Shown: positions 1 to 8,135 of the stretch, piece after piece
Layout of the letters: each line of letters begins with the position of its first letter
Position numbering within the stretch: position 1 is the first letter of the stretch
Assembly (NCBI RefSeq): GCF_003595175.1
Contig: NZ_CP032419.1
Location: 806,001-870,000 of the forward strand
Length of the DNA: 64,000 nt
Origin: Pseudomonas cavernae
GTDB taxonomy: Bacteria; Pseudomonadota; Gammaproteobacteria; Pseudomonadales; Pseudomonadaceae
Direction of reading: 5' to 3'
Notes under the pieces: model-generated
Told to the model about the DNA's origin: nothing
What the model saw: the letters and a program-made list of their open reading frames with translations, nothing else
Databases searched by the model: none
Program-made: the position numbers and the translations under genes

Positions 1-94
1 GAAGGACATCGCGCGGATGAAGACCACCTGGAACTTCCTGCGCGAGATGGCCGCGGCCAATCAGGGTCGGCTGCTGGGGCGGCAGCCGGGCTGA
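1..94 (+). CDS. C-terminal end of an unidentified protein (partial)
   Basis: An open frame enters from the left edge (first full codon at base 2) and stops at TGA 92-94. The visible 30 residues (KDIARMKTTWNFL..., ending LLGRQPG) are basic and probably helical. Codon use is GC-rich like the host genes. The start lies outside the window and I do not recognise the family from this piece. Confidence 0.55.
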   Translation, partial: KDIARMKTTWNFLREMAAANQGRLLGRQPG

Positions 95-131
95 GCAGGG
101 CATCGCGGCACATCGACTCCCTGTCGTTTAG

Positions 132-271
132 CAGGCCGTTGAAAAATTACCTACGTTGCCGATACGGCGTTAAAAACGGCCTCAAAATGCTCATTTACAA
201 CACGTAAACTGCGCTTTTTCGGCCGTTTTTGCCTTGTCTCGGCTGCCTCGCCTACATTTTTCAACGGCCTG
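132..271. mobile_element. 140-bp miniature inverted-repeat element, copy 1
   Basis: The ends are perfect 15-bp inverted repeats (caggccgttgaaaaa / tttttcaacggcctg), flanked by an identical TTAG at 128-131 and 272-275, which reads as a 4-bp target duplication. There is no credible gene inside; the short reading frames (for example one containing VNEHFEAVFNAVSAT) come from the repeat. A second copy of the same length lies inverted at 22222-22361. It is best read as a non-autonomous element moved in trans. Confidence 0.75.
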
Positions 272-418
272 TTAGGCGTGCACCTGGGCCCCGGCCGCCT
301 CGGACTGCACGTGGCTCGGCGAACGAGCCGCTGCGGGTGCATGGGCGGCGAGGATTAACTGGGCGTTCAGTAAAGGTGTTGATGGGTTGAGCTGAAAGCC
401 TTGCCCCGCCTGGGTCGG

Positions 419-466
419 AAAACAGAAAACCCTCGGGAAATGATTTCTCCGAGGGTTTTCTGTTTC
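419..466. terminator. Bidirectional rho-independent terminator
   Basis: A perfect stem of about 17 bp (AAACAGAAAACCCTCGG and its complement, 419-436 and 449-466) encloses an 11-12-nt loop. A and T tracts within the stem provide U-runs in both directions. It lies downstream of the minus-strand binding-protein gene ending at 528 and should end that transcript. Confidence 0.8.
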
Positions 467-527
467 TAGGCCCCGAGCTAGACGGGCTCAGTCGTTTACT
501 TTCAACATCTTAAGCGAACGGCTTGGT

Positions 528-1616
528 CTAGGTCCCGGTTTTCAGCTTGGTCCACAGGCGGGTGTTCTGACGCACGATTTTGAATGGCAGCTCCTCTACG
601 GTGAACAGCTTGTCCATCACATTCTTCGGCGGATAAACCGCCGGGTCCTGCTTCAGGGACGGGGTGACATAGACGTCCGCTGCCAGGTTGGGATTGGCGT
701 AATGGATGGAGTTGCTGATATTGGCGATGACTTTGGGATCGAGCAGGTAATTCATGTAGGCGTAGCCGTTCTTTTCGTGCGGCGCGCTCTTGGGCATCAC
801 CACCATGTCGAACCACAGAGTCGAGCCTTCCTCGGGGATCGAATAGGCTATTTCCACCCCGTTGTTCGCCTCCTTGGCGCTGCTGGCCGCCTGCAGAATG
901 TCGCCGTTGAAACCGATGACGGCGCAGATATCGCCGTTGGCCAGATCGGTGATGTACTTGGATTGGTGGAAGTACTGGATGTAGGGGCGGACCTTCATCA
1001 GCGCGTCCTCGGCCTTGGCGTAGTCCGCTGAGTCGCGGCTATGGTGGGGCAGCCCCAGGTAGTTGAGGGTGATCGGCAGGATCTGCGTGGGGTTGTCGAT
1101 CATCGCCACGCCGCACTGGCTGAGCTTCTTGATGTTGTTCTCGTCCAACAACATGCTCCAGGAGCGGGTGATCTCGGTGCTACCGAATATCGCCTTGATC
1201 TTCTCGACGTTGTAGCCAATGCCGACCGTGCCCCACATGTAGGGGTAGCCATACTGGTTGCCCGGGTCGTTGACCTCCAGCACCTTCATAAGCACCGGAT
1301 CGAGATTGCTCCAGTTAGGCAACTGGCTCTTGTCGAGCTTCTGAATCGCTCCCGCCTTGATCAGCTTGGAGAGGAAATGATTCGACGGGCTGACCACGTC
1401 ATAGCCGGAAGTCCCGGTCATCAGCTTGGACTCGAGAACCTCGTTGCTGTCGTGGGTGTCGTAAGTCGCCTTGATTCCCGTGTCCCTGGTGAAATTGCTC
1501 AGGGTATCGGCGGCGATATAGCTGTTCCAGTTGGAGATGTTCACTTCTCCGGCAGCGTAAGTCGTTGCCGAAAAGGTGGTGAGCAATGCCGCGAGGTAGT
1601 TCTTGTTGACGTTCAT
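528..1616 (-). CDS. Polyamine-type ABC transporter periplasmic binding protein (PotF/SpuD-like)
   Basis: The 362-residue product begins with a signal peptide cleaved near TYA|AGE, as expected for a periplasmic solute receptor. It shows the PotD/PotF hallmarks: an early VNISNWNSYIA strand, FTRDTGIKATYDTHDSNE, GYDVVSPSNHFLSKLI, and the hinge segment YGYPYMWGTVGIGYN. Length is normal for the family. The ATG at 1616 is preceded by an AGGTGA ribosome site. It lies 55 bp downstream of an FAD amine-oxidase-type gene on the same strand, which suggests uptake and oxidation of an amine. No permease or ATPase genes adjoin it, so it is an orphan receptor or shares another transporter. The exact ligand (putrescine, spermidine or another cationic amine) is inferred. 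Confidence 0.88.
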   Translation of the reverse strand: MNVNKNYLAALLTTFSATTYAAGEVNISNWNSYIAADTLSNFTRDTGIKATYDTHDSNEVLESKLMTGTSGYDVVSPSNHFLSKLIKAGAIQKLDKSQLPNWSNLDPVLMKVLEVNDPGNQYGYPYMWGTVGIGYNVEKIKAIFGSTEITRSWSMLLDENNIKKLSQCGVAMIDNPTQILPITLNYLGLPHHSRDSADYAKAEDALMKVRPYIQYFHQSKYITDLANGDICAVIGFNGDILQAASSAKEANNGVEIAYSIPEEGSTLWFDMVVMPKSAPHEKNGYAYMNYLLDPKVIANISNSIHYANPNLAADVYVTPSLKQDPAVYPPKNVMDKLFTVEELPFKIVRQNTRLWTKLKTGT

Positions 1617-1671
1617 GTTCGGTCACCTGCTTGTTGAAGAGCTTTCGTTCTTGTTGTGATAGCCGGGATTT

Positions 1672-2973
1672 CTAGATTTCCGTCCTTGCTCTAACTGCCT
1701 CCACTTGCATACGCAGCATTGCGCCGATGTCGAAGAATGGTCGGGGGGGTAACCAGCCGGGCTGGGCCCTGTCCATGACCGACTGCAATATTGGCGAATC
1801 GCCACCCGATGCCAGTTCGGCAAGCAGTCGCCCCCAGAGGGTGCCGCGCGCGACCCCCGAACCGTTGCATCCGGCCACGGCGAACAATCCCTCTTCGACT
1901 TTGGCGAAATAGGGCTGTCCGGAGCGCGAGGCGCTCAGGTGCCCGGTCCAGGTGTATTGGATGTCCTGCTCGGTAAACCAGGGGAAGCGTCGCTGCAAGC
2001 CGAGCAAATGGTGTTTGCGGCGGCTCAGGAGATCACTGCCGGACAAATCCCGGGTTCGGTATTCCGCGGTGTTGCGGATCAGCACGCGACGATCCGGGGT
2101 GAACCGCACGGTGGCTCCGAGCGGTCGGGTGGACAACACGCCCCAAGGCTCCACACAGCCGATGCTGCGGTATTCCTCGTCGCTCAACTGCCGGCTGAGA
2201 CTGGCGCTGAGCTCCATCGGGAAGGTCCCGCTATCGCGGATGCCCACGCGGGGGAGAAAGGCATTCAGGCAGACCAGTACCTGCTTCGCCTCGATACTGC
2301 CGCCAGGGCTGTTGGCGCGCAGACGCCCGCCGTCCAGACGCTCCAGGCCGGTGATATCGGTATCCTCGTAGAGGGTCACAGTGTCTGGCAGCGCATCCAG
2401 CAGGCCCTTCACGTATTTCGCCGGCTGCAGCAGGGCGTTGCCGTTACCGCACCAGATTGCTGCCTGGTAATGCCGGGTGCCCAGTTTCTGTGCCAGGCGT
2501 TCGCCTTCCAGGAACTGTGCAGATGCGCCGACGGCCCGTAGCGTTTCCATCCGAGCCTCGACATGCGTCAGCTTGTGCGGATCGCTGACCGCGAAGAAAT
2601 AGCCGGAGTCCCTGAATTCGCACTCGATGCCCAGACGGGCAATACGCTTGCTTACTTCCTCACTGGCGGTGCGCGAGATCGCAGTGTCCACTTCGTAACC
2701 GGCGAAGCCCTGGCTACCGACCAGTTCATCGACTCCAGGCTGTTCGTGGGCCACCACGAACCCGGAATTGCGCGCCGAGGCGCCCTGCGCCGCGCGCTGC
2801 CGGTCGACGATGACGATCCGGGCTTGCGGATGCATGTCAGCCAGCGCATGAGCGGCCGACAGCCCGGTGATACCCGCGCCAATCACCAGCCAGTCGACCT
2901 TTTCCACGCCGCTCAGACACTCGCGACGAGGCGAGTCTCCAGCCAGCGGGATCCAACCACACTCATTCTTCAT
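1672..2973 (-). CDS. FAD-dependent amine/amino-acid oxidoreductase (DAO family)
   Basis: A 433-residue flavoprotein. Residues ~26-58 hold the Rossmann FAD motif (VDWLVIGAGITGLSAAHALA) ending in the acidic VIVDR. GASARNSGFV follows, typical of the PuuB/DadA-type oxidases that bind FAD near this loop. The C-terminal part carries the second flavin segment (TGHLSASRSGQPYFAKVEEGLFAVAGCNGSGVARG). The likely reaction is oxidation of a secondary or primary amine with release of an aldehyde or keto product. It is first in a two-gene minus-strand operon with the polyamine-type binding protein, and is divergent from a LysR regulator across about 190 bp. A second, more typical PuuB lies at 24858-26171, so this is a paralogue with perhaps another amine substrate. 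Confidence 0.85.
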   Translation of the reverse strand: MKNECGWIPLAGDSPRRECLSGVEKVDWLVIGAGITGLSAAHALADMHPQARIVIVDRQRAAQGASARNSGFVVAHEQPGVDELVGSQGFAGYEVDTAISRTASEEVSKRIARLGIECEFRDSGYFFAVSDPHKLTHVEARMETLRAVGASAQFLEGERLAQKLGTRHYQAAIWCGNGNALLQPAKYVKGLLDALPDTVTLYEDTDITGLERLDGGRLRANSPGGSIEAKQVLVCLNAFLPRVGIRDSGTFPMELSASLSRQLSDEEYRSIGCVEPWGVLSTRPLGATVRFTPDRRVLIRNTAEYRTRDLSGSDLLSRRKHHLLGLQRRFPWFTEQDIQYTWTGHLSASRSGQPYFAKVEEGLFAVAGCNGSGVARGTLWGRLLAELASGGDSPILQSVMDRAQPGWLPPRPFFDIGAMLRMQVEAVRARTEI

Positions 2974-3165
2974 AGCGTTGCCTCACATACTGTTGCCCAA
3001 GTCTAGCCAAGCAGCTGCCGTCTCTTGCGAGCGCGCCTGACGAAGGATGGCTACATGCGAGATAGGCATGAAGAGCTTTAGGGCGGCGGACTCTGGAGCT
3101 AGAATCTACGAGGCTCATGGTGATATAACCAACGCTATAAACTCATTGAGCCATTCTCAAAGCGC

Positions 3166-4086
3166 ATGGATAAAATTCAACGCCTGCCTTCTCTCCAGGC
3201 CTTGCAGGCACTGGTGGCCGTGGCCGCTGCGGACAGCTTCACCCAGGCCGCCGAAGCGCTCTGCCTGACCCAGAGCGCAGTGAGCCGAAAGATTCAGCAA
3301 CTGGAGAGTCACTTCGGCGTCCCCATGTTCGCGAGGAACAGCCGCAGCGTCCGCCTGACTGCGGAAGGCGAACAGGTTCTGGGCACCGCGCAGAAGATCC
3401 TGGAGCAACTGAAAGCACTGGAGAGCCGGATTTCCCCTCAGGAACGCCCCTTCCGCATACGCATGCATGTGTCGCTGGCGGTCCGCTGGTTGCTGCCGAA
3501 GCTGACCGATTTCTACAGGCGTTACCCGGACATATCCTTGTCCATCGAGACCGTTGCGACCGAAGTCGTCGAACCATCCAGCGACAGCGACGCCTACATC
3601 CTCTATCTGCCCGAGCCATCCAGTGATCCGACCTGCCTGAAGCTGTTCGAGGAGGCGCTGGTTCCGGTATGCGCTCCCGGTCTGGGCAGCTCAGCCCAGC
3701 CACTGCAGTCGATGGATGACCTGGTGCGCTTCCCTCTGCTCCATCGTTCGACGGACAAGCAGGACTGGAAACGTTGGCTGGCAGCCAATGGAGGCTCGCC
3801 GCTGGAGGGCTATAGGCAGATACCGTTCAACCTCGACGAGCTGGCTCTCGATGCGGCAGCACGGGGCCTGGGGGTGGCCATGACCGACATGACACTGGCC
3901 GAGGAGTCCATCGAACGCGGTGTGCTGGTCGTCCCGTTCGGCCGTCCCTTGAAGACTCGCGGGGTCTACTCGATGTACCTGCAGCCCTCAGCCGGCGCAC
4001 ATCCGGCACGCGCGCGGATCATGCAATGGTTTGCCGAGCAGACCGGCGAGCGCGCCCAGCCAACCGACCGACCAGCACAGCCATAA
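3166..4086 (+). CDS. LysR-family transcriptional regulator (GcvA-like)
   Basis: A 306-residue protein with the N-terminal winged helix-turn-helix at about residues 8-66 (LQALVAVAAADSFTQAAEALCLTQSAVSRKIQQLESHFGVPMFAR) and a C-terminal effector-binding domain from about 90. The PSLQALQALVAVA start and the WLLPKLTDFYRRYPDISL segment resemble the GcvA/AmpR branch. It is transcribed divergently from the amine oxidase/binding-protein operon, the usual arrangement for a LysR regulator acting on its neighbour. The 192-bp gap (2974-3165) should hold both promoters and its binding site. Its ligand is probably the amine or a product, by inference. Confidence 0.88.
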   Translation: MDKIQRLPSLQALQALVAVAAADSFTQAAEALCLTQSAVSRKIQQLESHFGVPMFARNSRSVRLTAEGEQVLGTAQKILEQLKALESRISPQERPFRIRMHVSLAVRWLLPKLTDFYRRYPDISLSIETVATEVVEPSSDSDAYILYLPEPSSDPTCLKLFEEALVPVCAPGLGSSAQPLQSMDDLVRFPLLHRSTDKQDWKRWLAANGGSPLEGYRQIPFNLDELALDAAARGLGVAMTDMTLAEESIERGVLVVPFGRPLKTRGVYSMYLQPSAGAHPARARIMQWFAEQTGERAQPTDRPAQP

Positions 4087-4096
4087 GAACCGCCAG

Positions 4097-4489
4097 TTAC
4101 TCCTCAAAGCGACCCGTGGCGTCACGATCGCGCTCGTACCGTCTCGTGAGCGGAAACGGCGGCAACCAGGACTCGCGGCGGACGATCCAGCTTTCGTAGG
4201 TTGGCAGCAGTTGGTTAGGGGCATCCAGGGATCCCAGGTTCACTTCGATCTCGTCTGCGGTGCGGGCGAAAACGGACGAGCCGCAGCGGGGACAGAAGAA
4301 CCGCCCGGCGTAGTCGCGCGTTTCACCATCGATCGTCACCGCATCCTGAGGGAACACCGCGGAAGCGTGAAAAAGCGCCCCGTGATGCTTGCGGCAGTCG
4401 AGACAGTGACAAAGGCCGACTCGGTATGGGAGTCCCGCCGCCACAATTCGGACGTTGCCGCAAAGGCAACCGCCGGTGAATCGGTCCAT
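4097..4489 (-). CDS. GFA / CENP-V domain protein
   Basis: The 130-residue protein matches the glutathione-dependent formaldehyde-activating enzyme/CENP-V fold. The zinc-binding cysteines are visible as GGCLCGNVRI, then CHCLDCRKHHGALF, and finally FFCPRCGSSVF. The length is that of stand-alone bacterial GFA proteins. It converges on the LysR gene with only 10 bp between the stops. These proteins are usually named as S-(hydroxymethyl)glutathione synthases, but activity is demonstrated for very few, so only the fold and zinc sites are safe here. Confidence 0.85.
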   Translation of the reverse strand: MDRFTGGCLCGNVRIVAAGLPYRVGLCHCLDCRKHHGALFHASAVFPQDAVTIDGETRDYAGRFFCPRCGSSVFARTADEIEVNLGSLDAPNQLLPTYESWIVRRESWLPPFPLTRRYERDRDATGRFEE

Positions 4490-4895
4490 GCTGCGTCTCC
4501 TCTAGAATCGGTCGGAATCTTTGAAACGAACCCCCTCGGGCGTCCAGGAAAGAGGCGCCAGCCCTTTCGGCTGTAGGCTTTACAGCGTCGAGAAAACAAA
4601 CCTTCGACTGCTCGTGCCGAATTCTGGTGGGCAGCAGGTCGATATCTATAAAGCCGGGCGGCCACGATGCTCTACCCACCGGACCACGACGGAGGCATTG
4701 CGCGACGCTGCGACGCTTGAGTATTTCGTTGATGACTGCAAGGCCGGTCTTCCCGAGTGACGCGCCGGCGTGACCCTCGCAAACGGCCAATATCGGTGGT
4801 GGTGAAAATAACAGTTAGACCACTGCAAAGGGTCGGAAGCAGCCATGTACCTAGACAGCTCCACTTTTGTCCTCCCGCAGCGAGGAGGACATGTC
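4490..4895. other. Gene-poor spacer
   Basis: About 400 bp between the GFA gene and the recombinase relic. Open frames on both strands are short and lack ribosome sites or recognisable motifs. Composition is less GC-rich than the flanking genes. The spacer probably belongs to the same decayed insertion as the recombinase fragment downstream. Confidence 0.4.
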
Positions 4896-5240
4896 ATGTA
4901 CACCATAGCCACCAGTAGCAGTCAGCCTTGGAACAAGGGAAAGCTTGTCGGGCAGAAAGCTCCACTCCGACTCAGGGATACTTGAGCAATAGGGGGCAGA
5001 CTACAGCTCGCGGATAGGGTACGAGATCTGGCCCTCTTCGACTTAGCAATCGACGGCAAGCTGCGCGCCTTCGTGATGCAACAGAAAACCCAGCGCCCCG
5101 TGCAATTTTAAATCACCGAGCAAACCCGCACTGCGCTGGAAGCCTGGATGCACCAGGCCCACCTCAGAAGTGAGAACTTCTTATTTCCGAGCCGGCTGCA
5201 CCGCTCAGAACACCTCTCCACACGGCAATACGCACGTAGT
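4896..5240 (+). pseudogene. Decayed tyrosine recombinase (phage-type integrase)
   Basis: Reading from ATG 4896 gives MYTIATSSSQPWNKGKLVGQKAPLRLRDT, a TGA, then AIGGRLQLADRVRDLALFDLAIDGKLRA, FVMQQKTQRPVQF, a TAA, and ITEQTRTALEAWMHQAHLRSENFLFPSRLHRSEHLSTRQYAR. All are in one frame and match, in order, the segments of a Pseudomonas tyrosine-recombinase family. Two stops interrupt it. The part between DGKLRA and FVMQQK is missing, and the C-terminal box with the catalytic H-R-Y is gone. It must be inactive. It ends just before the stop of the convergent methyltransferase gene and marks an old integration event. Confidence 0.75.
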
Positions 5241-5250
5241 GGAACTGACG

Positions 5251-5715
5251 TTAGAGCCAACGTCGTACTCGACCACAGTATTGATAGAAGTCTGCGCCGA
5301 AGAGAGCACTGAGTGCCCACTCTTCCGGGGCGATCTGGAAGCGGTTCATGTACAGGACGAAGCCCAGTACACCCAGCACTGCCGGCGGCCAGGCGAGGAA
5401 CACCGACCAGGCCAGCAGGGCGGTGGCGAAACCCAGGTACATCGGGTTTCGCGTGTAGCGGTAGATGCCTGAGCTGACCAGTGCAGAGGCCGTCTCCGGC
5501 TTCAACGGGTTGACCGTGGTGCGGGCGCGTCGGAAGGACAGTACGCCGGCCAGACAGACGCCCACGCCCACCAGCAGCACGGCCAGGGCAGTGCCAAGGC
5601 GCCACTCGATGGCCAGCTCCAGGCGGCCTGGCAGCAGGTGGGCGACGAGCCACATCAACAGGCCGAACAGGGTGGCTACCAAGGGCGGCGGAATGCGGTT
5701 CTCTAGCCAGCGCAT
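5251..5715 (-). CDS. Isoprenylcysteine carboxyl methyltransferase-family membrane protein
   Basis: A 154-residue integral membrane protein with about four hydrophobic segments. It carries the ICMT/PEMT signature: the SSGIYRYTRNPMYLGF motif in the middle and the closing FGADFYQYCGRVRRWL. Bacterial members are SAM-dependent methyltransferases of mostly unknown substrate. The ATG at 5715 (MRWLENRIPPP) is chosen because the upstream extension in frame is unlike protein. It is the last gene of a minus-strand operon after dsbA, dsbB, PCuAC and the CDF transporter, with only 4 bp to the DsbA-like gene, so it probably serves the same metal or redox function. Confidence 0.85.
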   Translation of the reverse strand: MRWLENRIPPPLVATLFGLLMWLVAHLLPGRLELAIEWRLGTALAVLLVGVGVCLAGVLSFRRARTTVNPLKPETASALVSSGIYRYTRNPMYLGFATALLAWSVFLAWPPAVLGVLGFVLYMNRFQIAPEEWALSALFGADFYQYCGRVRRWL

Positions 5716-5719
5716 AGTG

Positions 5720-6373
5720 TCAGTTCCTGGCCTTGGCGATTTCGCTACTGACCAGCTCGCGCAGCGGCTCTGGACCGAACTCATCCAGTGGTCGGCCGTT
5801 GACGAAGAAAGTGGGGGTACCGCGAACACCCACGGTCTGGACATCCTGCATATCGGTCTTGAGTACGGCGTCGACTTCCGGCGAGTTCATATCGGCACGT
5901 GCCTTTTCGACGTCCAGGCCAACCGAGGCGGCTGCTTCCCAGGCTTTGGCAACCTTGGGGTCATCGTGCCAGCTCGGCTGAGCGACAAGCACTGCTTCCA
6001 GCACTTGCGGGAAGAGTTCCTGCTTGCGGGACGCCTCCAGCATCCGGGCAACCTCCTCGGAGCCCTGGTGGAACAGCACATAGCGCACCACTAAGCGCAC
6101 ATCACTTGGGTTCTCGGCGAGGATCTTTTTCACGATCGGGTAGAAGGCGCGGCAGGCCTCGCAGGACGGGTCGAAGAATTCGACTATGGTCACCGGCGCC
6201 TTCGCCGGGCCGAACACTGGCGAATGGAAGCGCACTAAGGCGCTGCTGCCTTGCGGGGTGGGCGCCGCCTGCTTCTGGGGCGGCGGGGTGGCCCCCTGGT
6301 AGAAGAATGCAGCAGCGGCGAAGGCGGCCAGCAGCAGGGCGCTGATGGCCAGTACCAGGGTACGGCGGTTCAT
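5720..6373 (-). CDS. DsbA-family thiol:disulfide oxidoreductase (membrane-anchored)
   Basis: A 217-residue protein with an N-terminal signal anchor (residues ~5-26) and a thioredoxin fold beginning FGPAKAPVTIVEFFDPSCEAC. The active site is CEAC, and the cis-Pro loop GVRGTPTFFVNG lies near the C-terminus. It acts in the periplasm, most likely oxidising or shuffling disulfides with the adjacent DsbB. The start overlaps the end of dsbB by 4 bp (ATGA), so the two are translationally coupled. The in-frame extension upstream of ATG 6373 runs through dsbB and is not coding. The pairing with a copper chaperone gene suggests a role in metal-protein maturation or metal stress. Confidence 0.88.
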   Translation of the reverse strand: MNRRTLVLAISALLLAAFAAAAFFYQGATPPPQKQAAPTPQGSSALVRFHSPVFGPAKAPVTIVEFFDPSCEACRAFYPIVKKILAENPSDVRLVVRYVLFHQGSEEVARMLEASRKQELFPQVLEAVLVAQPSWHDDPKVAKAWEAAASVGLDVEKARADMNSPEVDAVLKTDMQDVQTVGVRGTPTFFVNGRPLDEFGPEPLRELVSSEIAKARN

Positions 6374-6804
6374 TGGGCAGTTCTCCGACGGATGATGAGA
6401 AGCAGGATGGCGATCAGGACGAATGCACCCAGCGCCAGTAGTGGTAGCGGGATGCCTCCGAGGATGGTCATGTTGGCGTCCGAGCAGGACGGGCCGGTGG
6501 CACTGCAAGGCTGGATGCGCTGCGGAATCAGGCCGGCATACAGCAGGCTGTGAGCGAGGGCGAGCAATGCACCGATACCGGCAAGGGGTAGTGCGTAGCG
6601 CCAGACGTCGAAGTCTGAGCGATAGCAGGCCACGGCCAGGATCACTGCCAGGGGGAACATAAAGGCGCGCTGGAACCAGCACAGTACGCAAGGCGCCTGC
6701 CCCATAACCTCGCCAATGAACAGCGCGGCCAGGGTCGAGAACAGCGCAAGCAGCCAGGCCAGGAGCAGCAGCCCCCAGGGACCGGCCGGAGCCTTGATGG
6801 TCAT
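6370..6804 (-). CDS. dsbB: Disulfide bond formation protein B
   Basis: A 144-residue inner-membrane protein with four predicted transmembrane helices. It has the first periplasmic cysteine pair CVLCWFQR near residue 40 and the second pair as C...C in QPCSATGPSC around residues 97-104. DsbB reoxidises DsbA and passes the electrons to quinone. Length is near the short DsbB forms. It starts at ATG 6804, overlapping the stop of the PCuAC gene by one base (TAATG), and overlaps the following DsbA-like gene by 4 bp. It is probably a dedicated partner of that DsbA-like protein rather than the housekeeping dsbB. Confidence 0.88.
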   Translation of the reverse strand: MTIKAPAGPWGLLLLAWLLALFSTLAALFIGEVMGQAPCVLCWFQRAFMFPLAVILAVACYRSDFDVWRYALPLAGIGALLALAHSLLYAGLIPQRIQPCSATGPSCSDANMTILGGIPLPLLALGAFVLIAILLLIIRRRTAQ

Positions 6805-7241
6805 TAGGCTCTCCTCAGGGCGGTTGGCAGTGCGGCAGTTAAAGTCACCGGCAGGCTCTGGCCATCGGCGAATTGCAGGTTCACTTCGACCTGATCACCC
6901 AGGGCTAGCTCACGTTGGCGGTGTATCAGCATCAGGTGATAGCCGCCGGAGGCAAAGGTCAGAGTGGCGCCAGCAGGTATCTCAAGCTGCTCGATAGGCT
7001 GCATGCTGGCCATGCCATTCTCCAGTGAGCTGCGGTGCATCATCACCTGAGCAAAGGCCGGGCTCTGCGCCCCACTCAACACCACCGGCTGGCTGCCGTT
7101 GTTGGTTAGGGTGAAATAGCCGGCGGCCGGCAGGTCCCCTGGCAGCAGACGCAGTTTCGCTTCACTCACCTGCAGATCGGCTGTGGCCGTAGTCGAGACG
7201 GACAGCAGCACGGCTGCGCCCAGTTGGACGAGTCGCCGCAT
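6804..7241 (-). CDS. PCuAC-type periplasmic copper chaperone
   Basis: A 145-residue secreted protein with a signal peptide ending near TATA|DLQV. It shows the family pattern LPGDLPAAGYFTLTNNGSQPVVLSGAQSP, then VMMHRSSLENGMASM and GYHLMLI. The spaced Met and His residues (H-x10-M and HLM) are the copper(I) ligands. PCuAC proteins deliver copper to cytochrome oxidase or buffer it in the periplasm. ATG 7241 is chosen because the signal peptide starts there. It sits between the CDF transporter and dsbB in the same operon, linking copper handling to disulfide chemistry. Confidence 0.85.
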   Translation of the reverse strand: MRRLVQLGAAVLLSVSTTATADLQVSEAKLRLLPGDLPAAGYFTLTNNGSQPVVLSGAQSPAFAQVMMHRSSLENGMASMQPIEQLEIPAGATLTFASGGYHLMLIHRQRELALGDQVEVNLQFADGQSLPVTLTAALPTALRRA

Positions 7242-7263
7242 CGGTGTTCTCCTTGTTGAAATC

Positions 7264-8067
7264 CTAGTGTTCTTGTTTCGGGCCGCAGCAGCCCTTTGCT
7301 GGAGTGGCCTGGGCCTGCGATTGGCTAGGTTCGGCGATCCCCAGTAACGGCTGTGTCGCGCTGGTGGCAGGTGTTTCAGCGCAGCAAGAGTTCGGTTCGG
7401 CTTGTGGCTCGCTGGCACAGCAGCTCGTACTCAGCGGGAGCTGCGGCGCGGGTGCGCTAGTCCGCCATTCCCTCCAAGCCTCGCGGATGACTTGCCTGGC
7501 GGAGTGCAGGAACAGAGCGGCAATGGCCAGGCCGACCAAGATGTCTGGCCACAGACTGCCGGTTAGCGCAACCAGGCCGGCGGCGGCGATCACGCTGCTG
7601 TTGGCCAGCAGATCGTTGCGCGAACAGAGCCAGGTCGAACGCATGTTCAGATCGTCGCTGCGATGGCGATAGAGCAGCGCGAAGCAGTAGCCATTGGCGA
7701 GCAGAGCGAGAGCACCGACGGTACCCATCCAATCGGCGGCGGGTACTTCCTGCAGCATCAGCTTGCGCAGGGCATCGGCCACTACCAGCAGTCCGAACAG
7801 CAGCATGAACCCACCCTTGAACAGCGCGGCGCCAGCCCGAGCTCGGGCGCCACGGTGCAGGACGAACAGCGTGAGGGCGTAGACGGAGGCATCGCCGAAC
7901 ATGTCCAGCGAGTCGCCGAGCAGAGCTGTGGAGTTAGCGATCCAGCCGGCGACGAACTCCACCAGGAACATGGCGGCATTGATGACCAGGACTATGTAGA
8001 GCACTCGGCTCTGTTTGGCGCGTAGCTGGGCCAGTTCTCCGGCCTTGTTCTCGCAGCAGCTGTCCAT
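7264..8067 (-). CDS. Cation diffusion facilitator transporter with Cys-rich tail
   Basis: A 267-residue inner-membrane CDF protein. Transmembrane helices begin at VLYIVLVINAAMFLVEF. The metal site in helix 2 is NSTALLGDSLDMFGDA (D-x3-D) and the partner site in helix 5 is NLLANSSVI. The C-terminal tail is cytosolic and rich in Cys pairs (STSCCA, NSCCAE, KGCCGP), with another CC near the N-terminus, suggesting metal sensing or transfer. I chose ATG 8067 over 8085 because AGGAAC stands 7-9 bases before it and 8085 leaves almost no leader after the mapped promoter. It is first in the operon and is controlled by the divergent MerR gene. The metal may be zinc, cadmium or cobalt. Confidence 0.85.
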   Translation of the reverse strand: MDSCCENKAGELAQLRAKQSRVLYIVLVINAAMFLVEFVAGWIANSTALLGDSLDMFGDASVYALTLFVLHRGARARAGAALFKGGFMLLFGLLVVADALRKLMLQEVPAADWMGTVGALALLANGYCFALLYRHRSDDLNMRSTWLCSRNDLLANSSVIAAAGLVALTGSLWPDILVGLAIAALFLHSARQVIREAWREWRTSAPAPQLPLSTSCCASEPQAEPNSCCAETPATSATQPLLGIAEPSQSQAQATPAKGCCGPKQEH

Positions 8068-8099
8068 GATCAGTTCCTCGCTCATTCGATCTTGCCGTT

Positions 8100-8130
8100 A
8101 GAATGAGGGTTATAGCGACTATAAGGTCAA
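8100..8130 (-). promoter_or_regulatory. MerR-type promoter with 19-bp spacer
   Basis: On the minus strand TTGACC (8130-8125) and CATTCT (8105-8100) are separated by exactly 19 bp. The spacer holds the dyad TTATAGTCGCTATAA. Over-long 19-20-bp spacers with a central dyad are the hallmark of promoters activated by metal-sensing MerR proteins through DNA untwisting. It fires toward the CDF transporter operon and overlaps the leader of the MerR gene. Confidence 0.8.
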
Positions 8131-8135
8131 GCCCC

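Noticed and set aside
5235..5290. Apparent continuation of the recombinase relic (LTLEPTSYSTT) in the next frame
   Set aside because: The same bases encode the well-conserved C-terminus of the ICMT-like protein on the other strand, so the resemblance is probably chance.
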